Source: Kiritimatiellota bacterium (lineage in GTDB: Bacteria; Verrucomicrobiota; Lentisphaeria; Oligosphaerales; JAADHN01). From it: a DNA stretch of 64,000 nucleotides. How positions within the stretch are numbered: position 1 is the first letter of the stretch; every line of letters begins with the position of its first letter. This document shows, in pieces, positions 44,851-55,200 of this stretch. Location: assembly GCA_013151865.1 (NCBI GenBank), contig JAADHN010000057.1, positions 1-64,000 on the forward strand, read 5' to 3'. The notes under the pieces were generated by a model. It did no database searches, was not told the DNA's origin, and saw nothing but the letters and a program-made list of their open reading frames with translations. A program made the position numbers and the translations under genes.

Positions 44851-45084
44851 AAGTCAGATCCCGATCAAGAAACCGTCGTTCTCCAATCCACGGGCAAATT
44901 CTTGCCGAAATGGTCGTCGCACGGCGACCGGTCCGTATTCACGCGTGTACAGGTCGGCCCCTGCTGCGTTGTATATGCGCCCCGCTGCCTGGCGCCGCCG
45001 GGCCGTCGAAGCGCCCCCGGAAGAGTTCCCGGGGAGAAGGTCGGTTCCCGCACGCCGGGCCAAGACCTCGGTGCCGGCGACTCT

Positions 45085-48000
45085 TCATTCGAGACGCAAT
45101 TCCCCCAGTCGGTCGGCGGCATGAAAACCATCGATGAACGTCGGCGCCCACGAAAGCAATTCGCGTTGACCCGCGACGGCTCGGAAAAAATTGGCGTACA
45201 GCGTACCGCCCGGCCGCACCCCTCCCGGCAGGACCCGATCCAGCGGGAGTGCGAGCATCACGGTCCATCGGTCTTTCGCCGACGTATCGGAAACGACCTT
45301 CGCGCCGCACTTCCATGGTTTGGGGTCGCCATGCGCCAGAGTCACGAGGCGCCCGGCTGGGTTCACACCGATCTGGTAGTACGGCTTGCCGCGCCTCGGT
45401 GCGAAGAACAGCTCCCAATCGTCGCCGCTCCATATATCCTCCCGACTCACCAATCCGGCCACGTCCACGGGGCTTTCATTGAACCGGATATAGAGGTACT
45501 GGTCGTCGTGAAGCAGGTCCGCCGTGATCTTCCGGCGCGTCGCAAACCCCTGCACCGTGCGCCAAGCCCCCAACCGTCGGGCCCGGGACCAATTCACTTT
45601 GCCGAGATCGCCCCGGGGCGCCGGGCCGACGGCGGCGGGAACGGTCGCGCGCGGCGGCCCCAGGGCTCGGAGCTTGTCGCGCTCCGGGTTGCGGGCGGTC
45701 TTGGCCAGGTACCTTCGCCGTCCCTCGACCATGTACTGCCAGATCCCACGGTCGAACAGGGCCACGCGCCGTTTCTCGATTTCCGTTTGCGCCGCGGCCC
45801 GGGCCCGGGCCATGAGTCGGCCGAAACGCGCCATACGCTCCGCCGTGCCCAAGTACTTCCAGGCCAATTCCTCGGTCTGATGGTGATGCGCGGGACTCAG
45901 TCGAATCGAGTCCGGGTAATTCGCCGGGTTCGAATAGGTCTGCTCGATGCCGAGGTACAGCGCTTTCATGGGAACCGCGGCCGCCCCGTAATAGCGCGAG
46001 AAAAACTCATCGAGCAGAGCGTCCACGTCAAGCGTCGGGTCGTCGAACATCTTGAACGTCACGTAGGTATCGACTTGTTCGCCAAGGCCGTTTAGAAACG
46101 CGCCGCGAATGCCGTCCCGGGCGAACATGCGAATTTGCCGGGCTGCGGTATGGGCGAAGAAACCGGGAAAACAGTTCCAGTGGTGACGGGAAGCGATTTC
46201 CTCGGGGAAGCAATAGTACAACCAGAGGTACAGGGGGCGGCCTTTTTCGCGATCCACCCAACTCCGATAAATCTTGAGGTCGTTCCTTTCCATGGACGGC
46301 ACCCACCAGTTGCGCACATGCAGGCACATCTGGATCGAAATGTTCGGTTCGAGCACCACCTTCTTGGGGTAGTACGCATAGCGGGCATAGGCCAGCTCGG
46401 CCAAGTACTTGCCGGGATAGTCCGCCCGGAGCGCTTTGGCGACGCGATTGGCGAACCCGAAGATGTAGTCGCTATACTGCCCATTCGAAAACTGCGGATT
46501 CTCAGCTTCGGTCGCGTCCATTTCCGCCAGACATCGAGGACATTTGCAGTACGAGCTGTTGTCCATCGGCACGAGCGCAAAGTAGTCCCCGGCGCCGACG
46601 CCCCGATACTTGAGTCCTTTCCCGTCGAAGTAGTCCTGGGCGTCGCGAACCACTTGGGCGATGAACTCGGAATTGGTGTAACACATCTGCGGGGGCTTTC
46701 CATTGTATCCCTGGGCAAACCAGTCGGGGCGGGCCGTCTCGAAGAGTTCCGGCCGTTTCGGGTCCTTTTTCCAAAACCGAGTGTAATAGCCGTAGAACGA
46801 ATGGTTGGCGGCGTACTTCTGTCCGCCGGCGCGCAGTCGACACCAGAAAAGCCGCATCTCAGCCCCCGTGGGTTCGTCCCACAACACGCGCCCGATCCCG
46901 GAACCGTTCGGAGGATAGCCGAGACGATAAGACAAGGCCGGGGCCCGTCGGACGTCCGTCCCGGAAACCGTCAAGGTCTCGCGATGCGGCAGGACCAGAC
47001 CCAGTTCGGTCGGCCCGTACCAGCGAACCCCGCAATACTTCTCGAGAAAGTCGTACACCGCATAACAGGTGGACTGGTCCTGAAACATGGCCGGCGGCGG
47101 CGGGCGACGCACTACTCCGCTGCTGTCCCGCGGCGGCCCGGAGGGCTCGTCGAAATGCAGGAGAAGCGTTGTAGCCGCGTCCGGGCTGTACGGACCTTCG
47201 CCTGCATCCCGAGTCGGCGTCCGGACCGTATTCGAGACGCGAACCTCGTCGATACACCCCCTCAGCGGGTTGCCGATCCCGTTCCGGCCGCGCGGGACCA
47301 TGCCGCCAATCCCCAAGGCGGCGCCACGACAGGTGGTCCGCGTGAACGGCGCAACCCCCTGACTGATGCCGTCGATGAACAGCTCGATCCGGCCCGCGGC
47401 CAGGTCGTGCGTGGCCAGGACGTGATGCCAGCCCGAACTCAATTCGTCCGACCTCACCGCGTGACTGCCTTTGCCGTCGTACGTTACATACACGATCCGA
47501 CGCGTGCGCGGCGGAACCCGCAGGATGTGGTAGGTCCACGGCGAGGCGCCGTCCACTCGCAGGATAGTGGCTTCCTTCGGCTGCGTCCCAGGCGACAGCT
47601 TGACCCACGCCTCCATCGAGCCGCGGGCGTCGTCGAAACCGCAGTCATCCACGACCACGACGCCAGGGCCCTTCTCGAACCCGACGGCACGACCGAACCG
47701 CCCCTCGACGCTTTCGATCGTGCCCGAGACCGTCGTGTCGCCCGGCGGCGGCTCCGGCGCATCCCGTCCCATGAGCACCACCGTATCCGGCAAAAAACGG
47801 AGCATGTACTGCTGCGGATCGAAATCGGCGGACCGAAAACCGAGTTCCCGGGTCGCCCCACTCTCGCCCACCAGAATGCGTGTCCCGTCCACCGGATCCG
47901 CAGCCGTCCGAATCGGCAGGACGGCGCCTGTGATCTTGCGGATATGGTCCCGCAACTCGACCGCCGCAAACCGGGCTGCAGCCGTCGGCTCCGCCGCCAA

Positions 48001-48105
48001 AATGATCGTCGCGGCGGGTTTGCCGCGCTCAACCAGGGTGAGTTCGTCGGCGGAAATGCCGTGCAGGACGGAAAACGCCAGCAACAGAATGGTCGTCGAT
48101 CGCAT
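45085..48105 (-). CDS. Exported DUF4838 protein with inserted LamG domain
   Basis: A 1006-aa protein with a signal peptide (MRSTTILLLAFSVLHGISA). Residues 20-120 form the GH20b/alpha-glucuronidase N-terminal-like domain (AAVELRDHIRKITGAVLPI). A LamG-type insert (about 125-320: GSMEAWVKLSPGTQPKEATI, GWHHVLATHDLAAGRIELFI) interrupts it, and the domain resumes at TCYAVYDFLEKYCGVRWYGPTE. DUF4838 follows (about 400-780: YCKCPRCLAEMDATEAENPQ, LAELAYARYAYYPKK). A C-terminal CBM9-like domain is at about 840-1006 (DDQYLYIRFNES, DDWELFFAPRRG). It is probably a polysaccharide-binding or hydrolysing surface protein. GAGGAGA seven bases upstream fixes the start. Confidence 0.88.
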   Translation of the reverse strand: MRSTTILLLAFSVLHGISADELTLVERGKPAATIILAAEPTAAARFAAVELRDHIRKITGAVLPIRTAADPVDGTRILVGESGATRELGFRSADFDPQQYMLRFLPDTVVLMGRDAPEPPPGDTTVSGTIESVEGRFGRAVGFEKGPGVVVVDDCGFDDARGSMEAWVKLSPGTQPKEATILRVDGASPWTYHILRVPPRTRRIVYVTYDGKGSHAVRSDELSSGWHHVLATHDLAAGRIELFIDGISQGVAPFTRTTCRGAALGIGGMVPRGRNGIGNPLRGCIDEVRVSNTVRTPTRDAGEGPYSPDAATTLLLHFDEPSGPPRDSSGVVRRPPPPAMFQDQSTCYAVYDFLEKYCGVRWYGPTELGLVLPHRETLTVSGTDVRRAPALSYRLGYPPNGSGIGRVLWDEPTGAEMRLFWCRLRAGGQKYAANHSFYGYYTRFWKKDPKRPELFETARPDWFAQGYNGKPPQMCYTNSEFIAQVVRDAQDYFDGKGLKYRGVGAGDYFALVPMDNSSYCKCPRCLAEMDATEAENPQFSNGQYSDYIFGFANRVAKALRADYPGKYLAELAYARYAYYPKKVVLEPNISIQMCLHVRNWWVPSMERNDLKIYRSWVDREKGRPLYLWLYYCFPEEIASRHHWNCFPGFFAHTAARQIRMFARDGIRGAFLNGLGEQVDTYVTFKMFDDPTLDVDALLDEFFSRYYGAAAVPMKALYLGIEQTYSNPANYPDSIRLSPAHHHQTEELAWKYLGTAERMARFGRLMARARAAAQTEIEKRRVALFDRGIWQYMVEGRRRYLAKTARNPERDKLRALGPPRATVPAAVGPAPRGDLGKVNWSRARRLGAWRTVQGFATRRKITADLLHDDQYLYIRFNESPVDVAGLVSREDIWSGDDWELFFAPRRGKPYYQIGVNPAGRLVTLAHGDPKPWKCGAKVVSDTSAKDRWTVMLALPLDRVLPGGVRPGGTLYANFFRAVAGQRELLSWAPTFIDGFHAADRLGELRLE

Positions 48106-48120
48106 CGTGTTCTCCTCGCG

Positions 48121-48175
48121 ACATACGGATCGTCTCAATACGATTTGGAACACCGGCGAACTTGCAGGCTTCCGC
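48121..48175 (-). repeat. Leader module of the dispersed repeat, upstream of the DUF4838 gene
   Basis: Shares 16 identical bases with the module at the alcohol dehydrogenase start and aligns over its whole length with 42241-42296. Here the module ends 16 bp before the DUF4838 ATG, with a separate GAGGAGA in between, and its own ATG is out of frame. It lies inside the predicted transcribed leader. Confidence 0.6.
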
Positions 48176-48287
48176 GAAACCGCCCGGACAATTCCGCGAC
48201 GCCCGGATTGCGCTGCTCTCGGAGCGTGATCCTCGCGGACGATTCTGGGATCGGGCACCGCGCCTTCCGGGCTATTCCCAAATGCAC

Positions 48288-48315
48288 TATATAGCCGACG
48301 GCAAAGTTAATTCAA
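48288..48315 (-). promoter_or_regulatory. Candidate promoter of the DUF4838 gene
   Basis: TTGAAT (48310-48315) and TATATA (48288-48293) with a 16-bp spacer on the minus strand, inside an AT-rich island. The leader would be about 175 nt and contain the repeat module. Confidence 0.5.
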
Positions 48316-48340
48316 GAATCATCGCCGTCCCGCGATTCTT
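48314..48340. promoter_or_regulatory. Operator-like dyad overlapping the -35 of the DUF4838 promoter
   Basis: AAGAATC (48314-48320) and GATTCTT (48334-48340) form a perfect 7-bp dyad with a 13-base spacer. It touches the -35 element, a usual position for a regulator site. It also lies 316 bp upstream of the divergent glycosyltransferase-like gene. Confidence 0.4.
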
Positions 48341-48655
48341 TGAAAACAAGCGTTTGACGGACATTCTGTGCTTGTGACCTGTCGATTCGCCGGCCCCGTC
48401 TTCGCACATTGCCGCCGCCGGTGCAATGTCATGGGCGCCGCGGCCCGCGGAGCGGTGTTGGGGAACAGTGTTCGTAGCGGCCGCCGGCTTTCGGAACATC
48501 GCCCCGTCTCCGCTCCCGCCCCCGCGGGAGGAACCGGGCATGTGGTGCAGGGTCACAATAATCCCTCCCACCCGGCGTTTATCCCAGCAAGACGAAATGG
48601 CGGACAGCCGACGTTCCCATCGCTCCACCCCACCCCCGTCGCAAGGAATACAACC

Positions 48656-50731
48656 ATGCCCGGTTCGACGGTCAAAACCGATCCTGCGGATACCAGCCCA
48701 TGGAGTCCGCCTGCGGCGCAGAGGCAGGCCGCCACCACCCAACTGCCGTCCGCAACGGCCCCTTGGAGCATGCCGTCGGACGGCGCGCGTGGAAGACGAC
48801 GGGGTTGGATCGCCGTCGCGGCCCTTCTGGCGATCTGCGCCGGCAGTGCCCTCTATCTGGGCCGACGTTTCGAGCCGGCGATCTCGACGCCCGACGCCAA
48901 TGGGTATTGGGCCCAGGGGACGCTTCTTTCCCGGACCGGGCGCACCTGGTTCCGAAGCGAGTCCCCATTACAATACATCGGCATGCACTGGCTGATTCTG
49001 CCCGACGGTCGGTACGTAAGTCGGTACCCCCCCGGATTGCCCGTGCTCATTGCGGCTGTCGATAAAGCCTTCGGGCCGGAGGCCACCATCCTGATCAATC
49101 CGGTCCTGGCAATCCTTTCCTTGGTCGGCATGTTCTTTCTGGCACGTCGGTTCGTGCCCGACCCCTGGTCTGTCCTGCCGAGTGCCCTGATGGCCGCCAC
49201 CCCGATATTCACCCGACACGCCCTGGCGTGCGACTCGCACATGGCGGTCCTTTTCTGCCTGGTTTGGGGATTGGCTTTTCTGCTGATCTGGGGCGAGAAC
49301 GGGCGTCTGTGGACCATGTTCACCGCGGGATTGCTGCTGGGCGCCATTCCCACGGTCCGCTACCCGGAGGCCCTGTTTGCCCTCGGCGTCGGAGTGTTCC
49401 TGCTCTTCCATGTGCGTTCACGCAAGCCGTTCTGGCGCCATGCCCTTGTGGGACTGGCGGGCGCCGCCGTCCCCATCGTGCCGCTGCTGATTCGGAATCA
49501 ATTGCTTATGGGCGCGTTTTGGCGAACCGGCTACAGTCTCACGAACGAACAGACCGGGTTTGCTTGGTCCTATTTCAAGGAGCACGTCTTTCAGTACATT
49601 CAGAACATCCACGCAGAGGGTGTGGGACTGTTCTTCGCCGTCGGCGCCCTGGGCGCTGCGGCCATGTGCGCCATGCCGAAACTGCGGGCGCGGGGTTGGC
49701 TGCTGGTGCTGACAACCGTACCGATCACCGTGCTGTACATGTTCTATTACTGGGCCCCGGACCGCATGGCCGGGGCCACGATGCGCTTCGTGCTGCCGAC
49801 GTTCGCCTGTTACTACATTGCGGGTGTCTGGGCCCTGGCCGAAATCGCCCGGCGCCTGCCCAGGGCGCCGGCGGCGGCGGTCGTGGGCACGCTGCTGGCG
49901 CTTCAAATCCTCTGGGGGGCGCCGACGGCGTTCGGAAACGCCGCGCAGCTCGTTTACCCGAAAAAGGTCCTCGCCCGAGTAACCCGCACTCTCAAAGCCA
50001 GACTTGACCCGCGAGATGTGATCCTGACCGACAGACTCATACTTCAGCACTTGAATTTCATCCGGGAATGGAAACTGGCCGACGCCGGTCTTCTCCGGGA
50101 GCGTCCCGGCGGTCGGCGTTTTCTGCGCCGCCGGGAAAGCGCCCCGGGCGCTCCACAACCCATGCAGGCCGAGAAAAACAAGATCCGCGGCAAGGAATAT
50201 GCCCGGCTGTTCCCGGCCCATCGGCAACGCCGAATGGCCGAAGACCTGTGGAAATGGGCCGACGGCGCCAAGGTGTACTTCGTCGGCACCGAGGACGAAC
50301 TCGCCGATCTGCCCGCTCCCTGCTTCGGGAAGGAGAACTTCCGGATCGTGGCGCGCGTATCTCTGCCCGAGCCGCCGCCGATGAAACGCCGGGGCCGGTT
50401 CGCCCGCCTGGCCGGGGGAGCGCCAATGAAAGGGGCACGGGCCCCTGCAGGGCCGAATCCCGCCGGACCGCCCCCTGCGGCTGCGGGGCCCCTGCCGGGC
50501 ATGGCCCCGCCGCCGGCGCTCGACAACCCGCTCGCACGTTTGCGTCGAGCCCCCGAGTTGAAGCGCCTCCTGCGGCGCGTGGGAGGGATGATGGGCGGAC
50601 CCGGGGCTTTCATGGGCGCCCGTGAACTCGTGATTGCGGTATGGACCTGGACGCCGGACCGGGGAAAACCGGGGAATCAACCGTCGGCGGGATCGGTCCG
50701 CAAAACATCCCGCTGGGGCGCCTGGAAATGA
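48656..50731 (+). CDS. Polytopic membrane glycosyltransferase-like protein (GT39/PMT-like)
   Basis: A 691-aa protein. After a soluble N-terminus, a first helix lies near 50-70 (WIAVAALLAICAGSALYLG). The extracytoplasmic loop has an Asp in PDANGYWAQG and a GRYVSRYPPGLPVLIAAVD segment, as in dolichol/undecaprenyl-phosphate-sugar-using transferases (GT-C fold). About ten more helices follow to residue 430. The last 230 residues are soluble, with a Pro/Gly/Ala-rich stretch (PAGPNPAGPPPAAAGPLPG). It probably transfers a sugar from a lipid carrier. AAGGAA at 48643-48648 supports the ATG. Its 3' end overlaps tilS by 55 bp on the opposite strand. Confidence 0.75.
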   Translation: MPGSTVKTDPADTSPWSPPAAQRQAATTQLPSATAPWSMPSDGARGRRRGWIAVAALLAICAGSALYLGRRFEPAISTPDANGYWAQGTLLSRTGRTWFRSESPLQYIGMHWLILPDGRYVSRYPPGLPVLIAAVDKAFGPEATILINPVLAILSLVGMFFLARRFVPDPWSVLPSALMAATPIFTRHALACDSHMAVLFCLVWGLAFLLIWGENGRLWTMFTAGLLLGAIPTVRYPEALFALGVGVFLLFHVRSRKPFWRHALVGLAGAAVPIVPLLIRNQLLMGAFWRTGYSLTNEQTGFAWSYFKEHVFQYIQNIHAEGVGLFFAVGALGAAAMCAMPKLRARGWLLVLTTVPITVLYMFYYWAPDRMAGATMRFVLPTFACYYIAGVWALAEIARRLPRAPAAAVVGTLLALQILWGAPTAFGNAAQLVYPKKVLARVTRTLKARLDPRDVILTDRLILQHLNFIREWKLADAGLLRERPGGRRFLRRRESAPGAPQPMQAEKNKIRGKEYARLFPAHRQRRMAEDLWKWADGAKVYFVGTEDELADLPAPCFGKENFRIVARVSLPEPPPMKRRGRFARLAGGAPMKGARAPAGPNPAGPPPAAAGPLPGMAPPPALDNPLARLRRAPELKRLLRRVGGMMGGPGAFMGARELVIAVWTWTPDRGKPGNQPSAGSVRKTSRWGAWK

Positions 50732-52095
50732 AGCCGTACCACAGGCACGGCACGCCCCTGGTTCGGCACTCGCCCAAACTCGGCCCGACACACTCCGGCA
50801 GCCCAGATGATCCGTTCATCCGCCACCAGCAGCGGAACAGCGTCGCGAAGCTCCCGGGGCACACGGGCATTCACGAAAAGGTCTTGGAGCTTTTTCGGGC
50901 GCTTTCGTCCGAACGGAACCAAACGGTCGCCGGCACGCCGGGCGCGGATCGTGAGGACATCCGGCAGGCCTTGCTCCGCAAACACCTCCATTGCGCCGTG
51001 TTCATGCCCGGAAGCTTCCGCAGCAGCAGCCATGGTACGCTCGGCAATCAGCTTTGCGCCGAGTTCCTCCAGCACCAGCTCGGGTCGAACCCGCCAAGCC
51101 CAACCCCGCTCGACCACACGCCGATGCGGATTCCGCAGCCGAAGTCGATCTTGTTCGACGATAAGGGCAATGCCGTGACCGATGGGGACTTGCCGGGGCC
51201 TCGGTCCCGGCGCGACGAGGACGGCATTCAGCCTTTCGAGCGCCGCACGGGATAGCGGGATGTCCTTCCCAATCCGAGATCGGAGCCAAAGGCGCAGCAC
51301 GCGCGCCCGCACCGCGGGGTGCATGTCCCGCAATTGCTGCGGAGTCTGCAAATCGACAGCACACCCGCTTGCGGTCCGGTCCAGAAAATCCGCGTCGCAA
51401 CGCAACGCGTCCAGGCTGCAGCGCAGGCCGGCATCCACTCCGGGCAACGCTCGACGCATGGCCGGAAGCCACACATGGCGGACTGCATTGCGCAGGAGGC
51501 GGGTGTCGGCGTTCATGCGGTCTTCGCGCCAGTCGGAGACCCCGGTTTCCCGGAGGAAACGCTCAATCTCGGAGCGCTGGAGTTGGAGCAAGGGGCGAAC
51601 AATGCGGACCCCGCATACCCATGCCATGGGACGCAATCCGATCAGGCCGGAGGAGTTGCTCCCACGTACCAGCCGCATCAGCAGGGTCTCAACTGCATCG
51701 TCGGCATGGTGTCCCAAAGCGAGCGTGCCGGTGTCGCTGCCGAAGCGCTCCCGCCAGAATTCGAGTCGGCAACGACGGGCGGCTGCCTCCACTCCCTCCG
51801 TCGAACGCCGCGCCCCGGGGACATCCAACCGGTGCATTTCGTACCGGATGCCCCGGTCCCGGCAAAAGGTTTCGCACCAGCGCGCGTCCCGATCCGCCTC
51901 GCGACCGCGCAGTCCATGGTGCAGGTGGACAGCAGTGACTTCGACGCCCAGCCGCCGCAGAATCACCACTAGCGCCGTGCTGTCGGCGCCGCCGCTGAAC
52001 CCGGCGCAGATTTCGCCGGGCGCCTCCAGCAGTGCCTCCTGCTCGATGAAACGACGAACGCGGTCGCAGAGGGTTGTGACAAAAGATGGTTTCAT
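50677..52095 (-). CDS. tilS: tRNA(Ile)-lysidine synthase
   Basis: A 472-aa enzyme that attaches lysine to C34 of tRNA-Ile(CAU), letting it read AUA. The PP-loop is SGGADST (34-40). The family block VTAVHLHHGLRGREADRD follows, then GTLALGHHADDAVETLLMRLVRGSNSSGL and a DNADTRLLRNAVRH-like segment (EDRMNADTRLLRNAVRHVWLP). The C-terminal TilS domain is at about 385-460 (IRARRAGDRLVPFGRKRPKKLQDLFVNARVP). Length is normal. The ATG at 52095 has only a weak ribosome site. It is convergent with the membrane protein gene. Confidence 0.95.
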   Translation of the reverse strand: MKPSFVTTLCDRVRRFIEQEALLEAPGEICAGFSGGADSTALVVILRRLGVEVTAVHLHHGLRGREADRDARWCETFCRDRGIRYEMHRLDVPGARRSTEGVEAAARRCRLEFWRERFGSDTGTLALGHHADDAVETLLMRLVRGSNSSGLIGLRPMAWVCGVRIVRPLLQLQRSEIERFLRETGVSDWREDRMNADTRLLRNAVRHVWLPAMRRALPGVDAGLRCSLDALRCDADFLDRTASGCAVDLQTPQQLRDMHPAVRARVLRLWLRSRIGKDIPLSRAALERLNAVLVAPGPRPRQVPIGHGIALIVEQDRLRLRNPHRRVVERGWAWRVRPELVLEELGAKLIAERTMAAAAEASGHEHGAMEVFAEQGLPDVLTIRARRAGDRLVPFGRKRPKKLQDLFVNARVPRELRDAVPLLVADERIIWAAGVCRAEFGRVPNQGRAVPVVRLHFQAPQRDVLRTDPADG

Positions 52096-52210
52096 ATCAC
52101 CGACAACCGGGGCGTCTCCCGCACTGCTCCTCCCCGGAAGGGGGGACCATCTCTACAATATGGGCCCCGGCCCGCGCATTCAATTCATTGAGGGCCGACA
52201 CCGGACGTGT

Positions 52211-55200
52211 TCATCGGTCTGCCCGCCCCGGGACGACCGGACCCGGCGGCAGTCGGCTCAGTCGAACGTCGTCGATCCACATGCGACCGCGACTGCCGTT
52301 GAGTCCGAGCTGGACCATGACTTTCTGAACACCCCGAGGAAGTGTTGCCTCGATGCCCGCCGGGCGCCAGTCGAACGTACCGGTCAAACCACGGCAGCTC
52401 ACATACCGGACCTTGCCGTCCACCACCATCGTGAAACGGACCGTGCCGACTTTCCACGCGGGCGTGCCGCGCACGATGTTCTCGCCGCGGACCCAGGCGC
52501 TCAGGCGCCAACGACTCCCGGGCGGCATGGCGCCCACGGGCAGTTCTTGCGTCCAAAGCAGATACCCGCCGGTGTTGTTCTCCACAAAAGCGGCCACGCG
52601 CCCGCCGTGCACAACGTCCGTGACCAAGCGCCCGCCGATGTGAGGCGCCTGCCACACCCGGGGCGCATGAATGCCCGGCAAGACGATGCCCCGTTCCAGG
52701 AAGACCGGCAAGCCCGAGGCGCTTCGTTCGAACCCGGGCGACCGGAGCAGGGGCCGCGACGCCCGGGCCGGGACATTGCGGAGTTCGCATGTGGGCGGCC
52801 CCAGCGGGTCGCACCGCGCCCCGCCGAGCGCGATCATCGCAGTGAACCAGGACCATTCCCCCACACCGCCCGGATCCGGAGTACCGTCGTACCAGGCAAG
52901 GAAGAATCGGCCGCCACGCACAAAGGCATTGCCGACCGGGCGGGCGCCGCCGCTCCGGAGGTCGGTGAGAGCAAACAGAACGTGCCCGTCTTCTCCCTGT
53001 AAACGGACGACGTCGGGAAGGCCGGCGGTAGGGAGATCGCGGCTCTCGAAGGCACGCCGGGCGCCGTCGCCGACATTGCCGGACGCTGCCGGTCGGCCGT
53101 TGCGCAGAAAGGTGAAGCGCTGCGCGCCGGGGACGGCGATGCACCAACTCAGAAACGCGCGCGCACCCCGCGGACCGGCCTCGGGTTTCACGGCACACGT
53201 CAATCGAAACCCGGGAGCGTCGGGGGCCAGGGCGTAATCGACGATGTACTGGAGCGGAGTCGGAATGAGGTCGAATCGCTGAGACCCCCGAGGTCGGCCC
53301 GTAAATCGAAGGCGGACTGTCCCGTCGGGCATGGCACGGAAAAACGCGGCCGCCTCGACCTCGTTCGCGGCAGCGTAGCGAATGTTCTTCGCGGAAAACC
53401 CGGCATCGGTGTACAGGTCAGCCGCTTCGGCAACAGGCGGTACGGCATTCGACCGACCGGGGCGTCCGAGGGCCGTGATCATGCCGGACTTGCTTAGGCG
53501 CAGGCGATAGTGCGGCGTACTCACAAGCCAACCCCCCACTGCCGGCTCGATGCGGATACCGGGCGCCAATTCCCCGCCGACCGCAGGCGGTTCCGGTGCG
53601 ACACGCCCAAGGACCGGGACAACGAGCACCGGCGCAGTCGGGACGGTGCCGAAACGGATGCGCCAGGCGATTTCATTCACGGGCGCCGGAAGCAGGTCGG
53701 TGGTGTCGGGATCGTCCCATGTCGCCAGGATTGCCAGGCGATGGTCATCGCCCACACGGTCCAGCCATCGGACGCGCACCGGCCGCGCGGGGCCGTCGAA
53801 GAACTCGAACGCCACGCTCTCTGCGCCGGTCCCGGCGAGGGCGCCAACCCGTCCGGCGGCGGGCTGCGTCCCGAGGGGGTGCAAGAGCGAGTCCCACACG
53901 GTCGCCGTTCCCTGAGGTCGCCAGTAAATGCTGCCGATGACGCCGTCGGTGGCGAGATGCCGCACTCGGTAGGCATCCTCGAACACCCCTTCGGCACACG
54001 CGGCGTACCAGCGACGTGCCTTGAATACGGGCCAATACAGCGCGGCGTAGGACGGGGCGGGATCGACCCCGGTCCAGCGCGCTCGAATCTCCGGGCCGGC
54101 GGCTGCGGCGCGGTACGTGATGGTCAGGCGGCGCTTGCCGAACCCACGCTCGGCGCGGAGTTCGCGCTCCCCCGTGCGCAAACCGCAGGACCCGGCGGCG
54201 GCGCGGACGGCAGGGTCGAGCACGAGATCGGCACGCCCCAGCACGGCAGTCGCGTTTCGGTCCAAGCGCGCCGGCAGGCCGGTCGTACGGTCGACCCACA
54301 GACGCCAGGCGGTGCCGGACAGGGCCACGGCATTCTCCGGCGGGGCCGAGAGCGATGGGGTCGCCGGCCGGGACGCCCAACGGTCCGGTTCGAGCGGCAC
54401 GGAGGGCGGGGAGTCGCGCCGCAATGCCAACACGGTGAAGCCAAAGGGCGGCAGGGAAACCGGCAGTTGCAGCTCGCGGGGAGAAGTACGCTGCAGGGGA
54501 TCGACCGGCAGGTTGCGCCAAGCGTCCAACACGCGCACGGGGCGGGAACGCAACCCGGCCGGCAACGCATCCCAAGCAATGACCGCAACGCCTTCCGCCG
54601 GCTTCGGATTGAGATTCACCGCCACCACGGAGGCGGTTTGCGCAGTCCGCCGCAGGCAGGTGAAGACTCCTTTGGGTGCACGCACAGCGGTCGTGTTCAT
54701 GGTCCCGCCGTTCAGCTCCGGCAGCGCGTTGCGGATGCGGAAAATGCGCCGGAATACGGCACTGCTGCCGTTCGCCATTTCGTGATAGACCAGGGGCATG
54801 CCGCGAATCCAGGCGGCAAACGCCATGAGCGCTCGCTGCGGCCCCACCCCGTACCAGAGGAGTGAACGGAGGCTGTCGTGACTCTCTATATGACGCAGAC
54901 GGATCAAGCCCGGCGCCTGGGCACGGTCCTGTTCGTGAAGCCACCGTTCCAGGTCGGGGACCGCGACGGCCGACGAACGCCGACGCAGGTCATGGAGAAC
55001 GGTGTAGCAGAGCGTGAAGTCGTACACGGCGTCGCTGACGGACCCATGGGCGCTGTTGCCCACTTCGGCGAGGAGCCCGGCGTCGGATTTCACGGACTTG
55101 ACCGCAGCACGAATGGCCCCGAGCATGTGCAAGCCGCCCTGGAGTCGGGCGAAACTGGCCCGGGCATAGGGAATCTCGGGGTCCCAATTGGCGATCTTGC

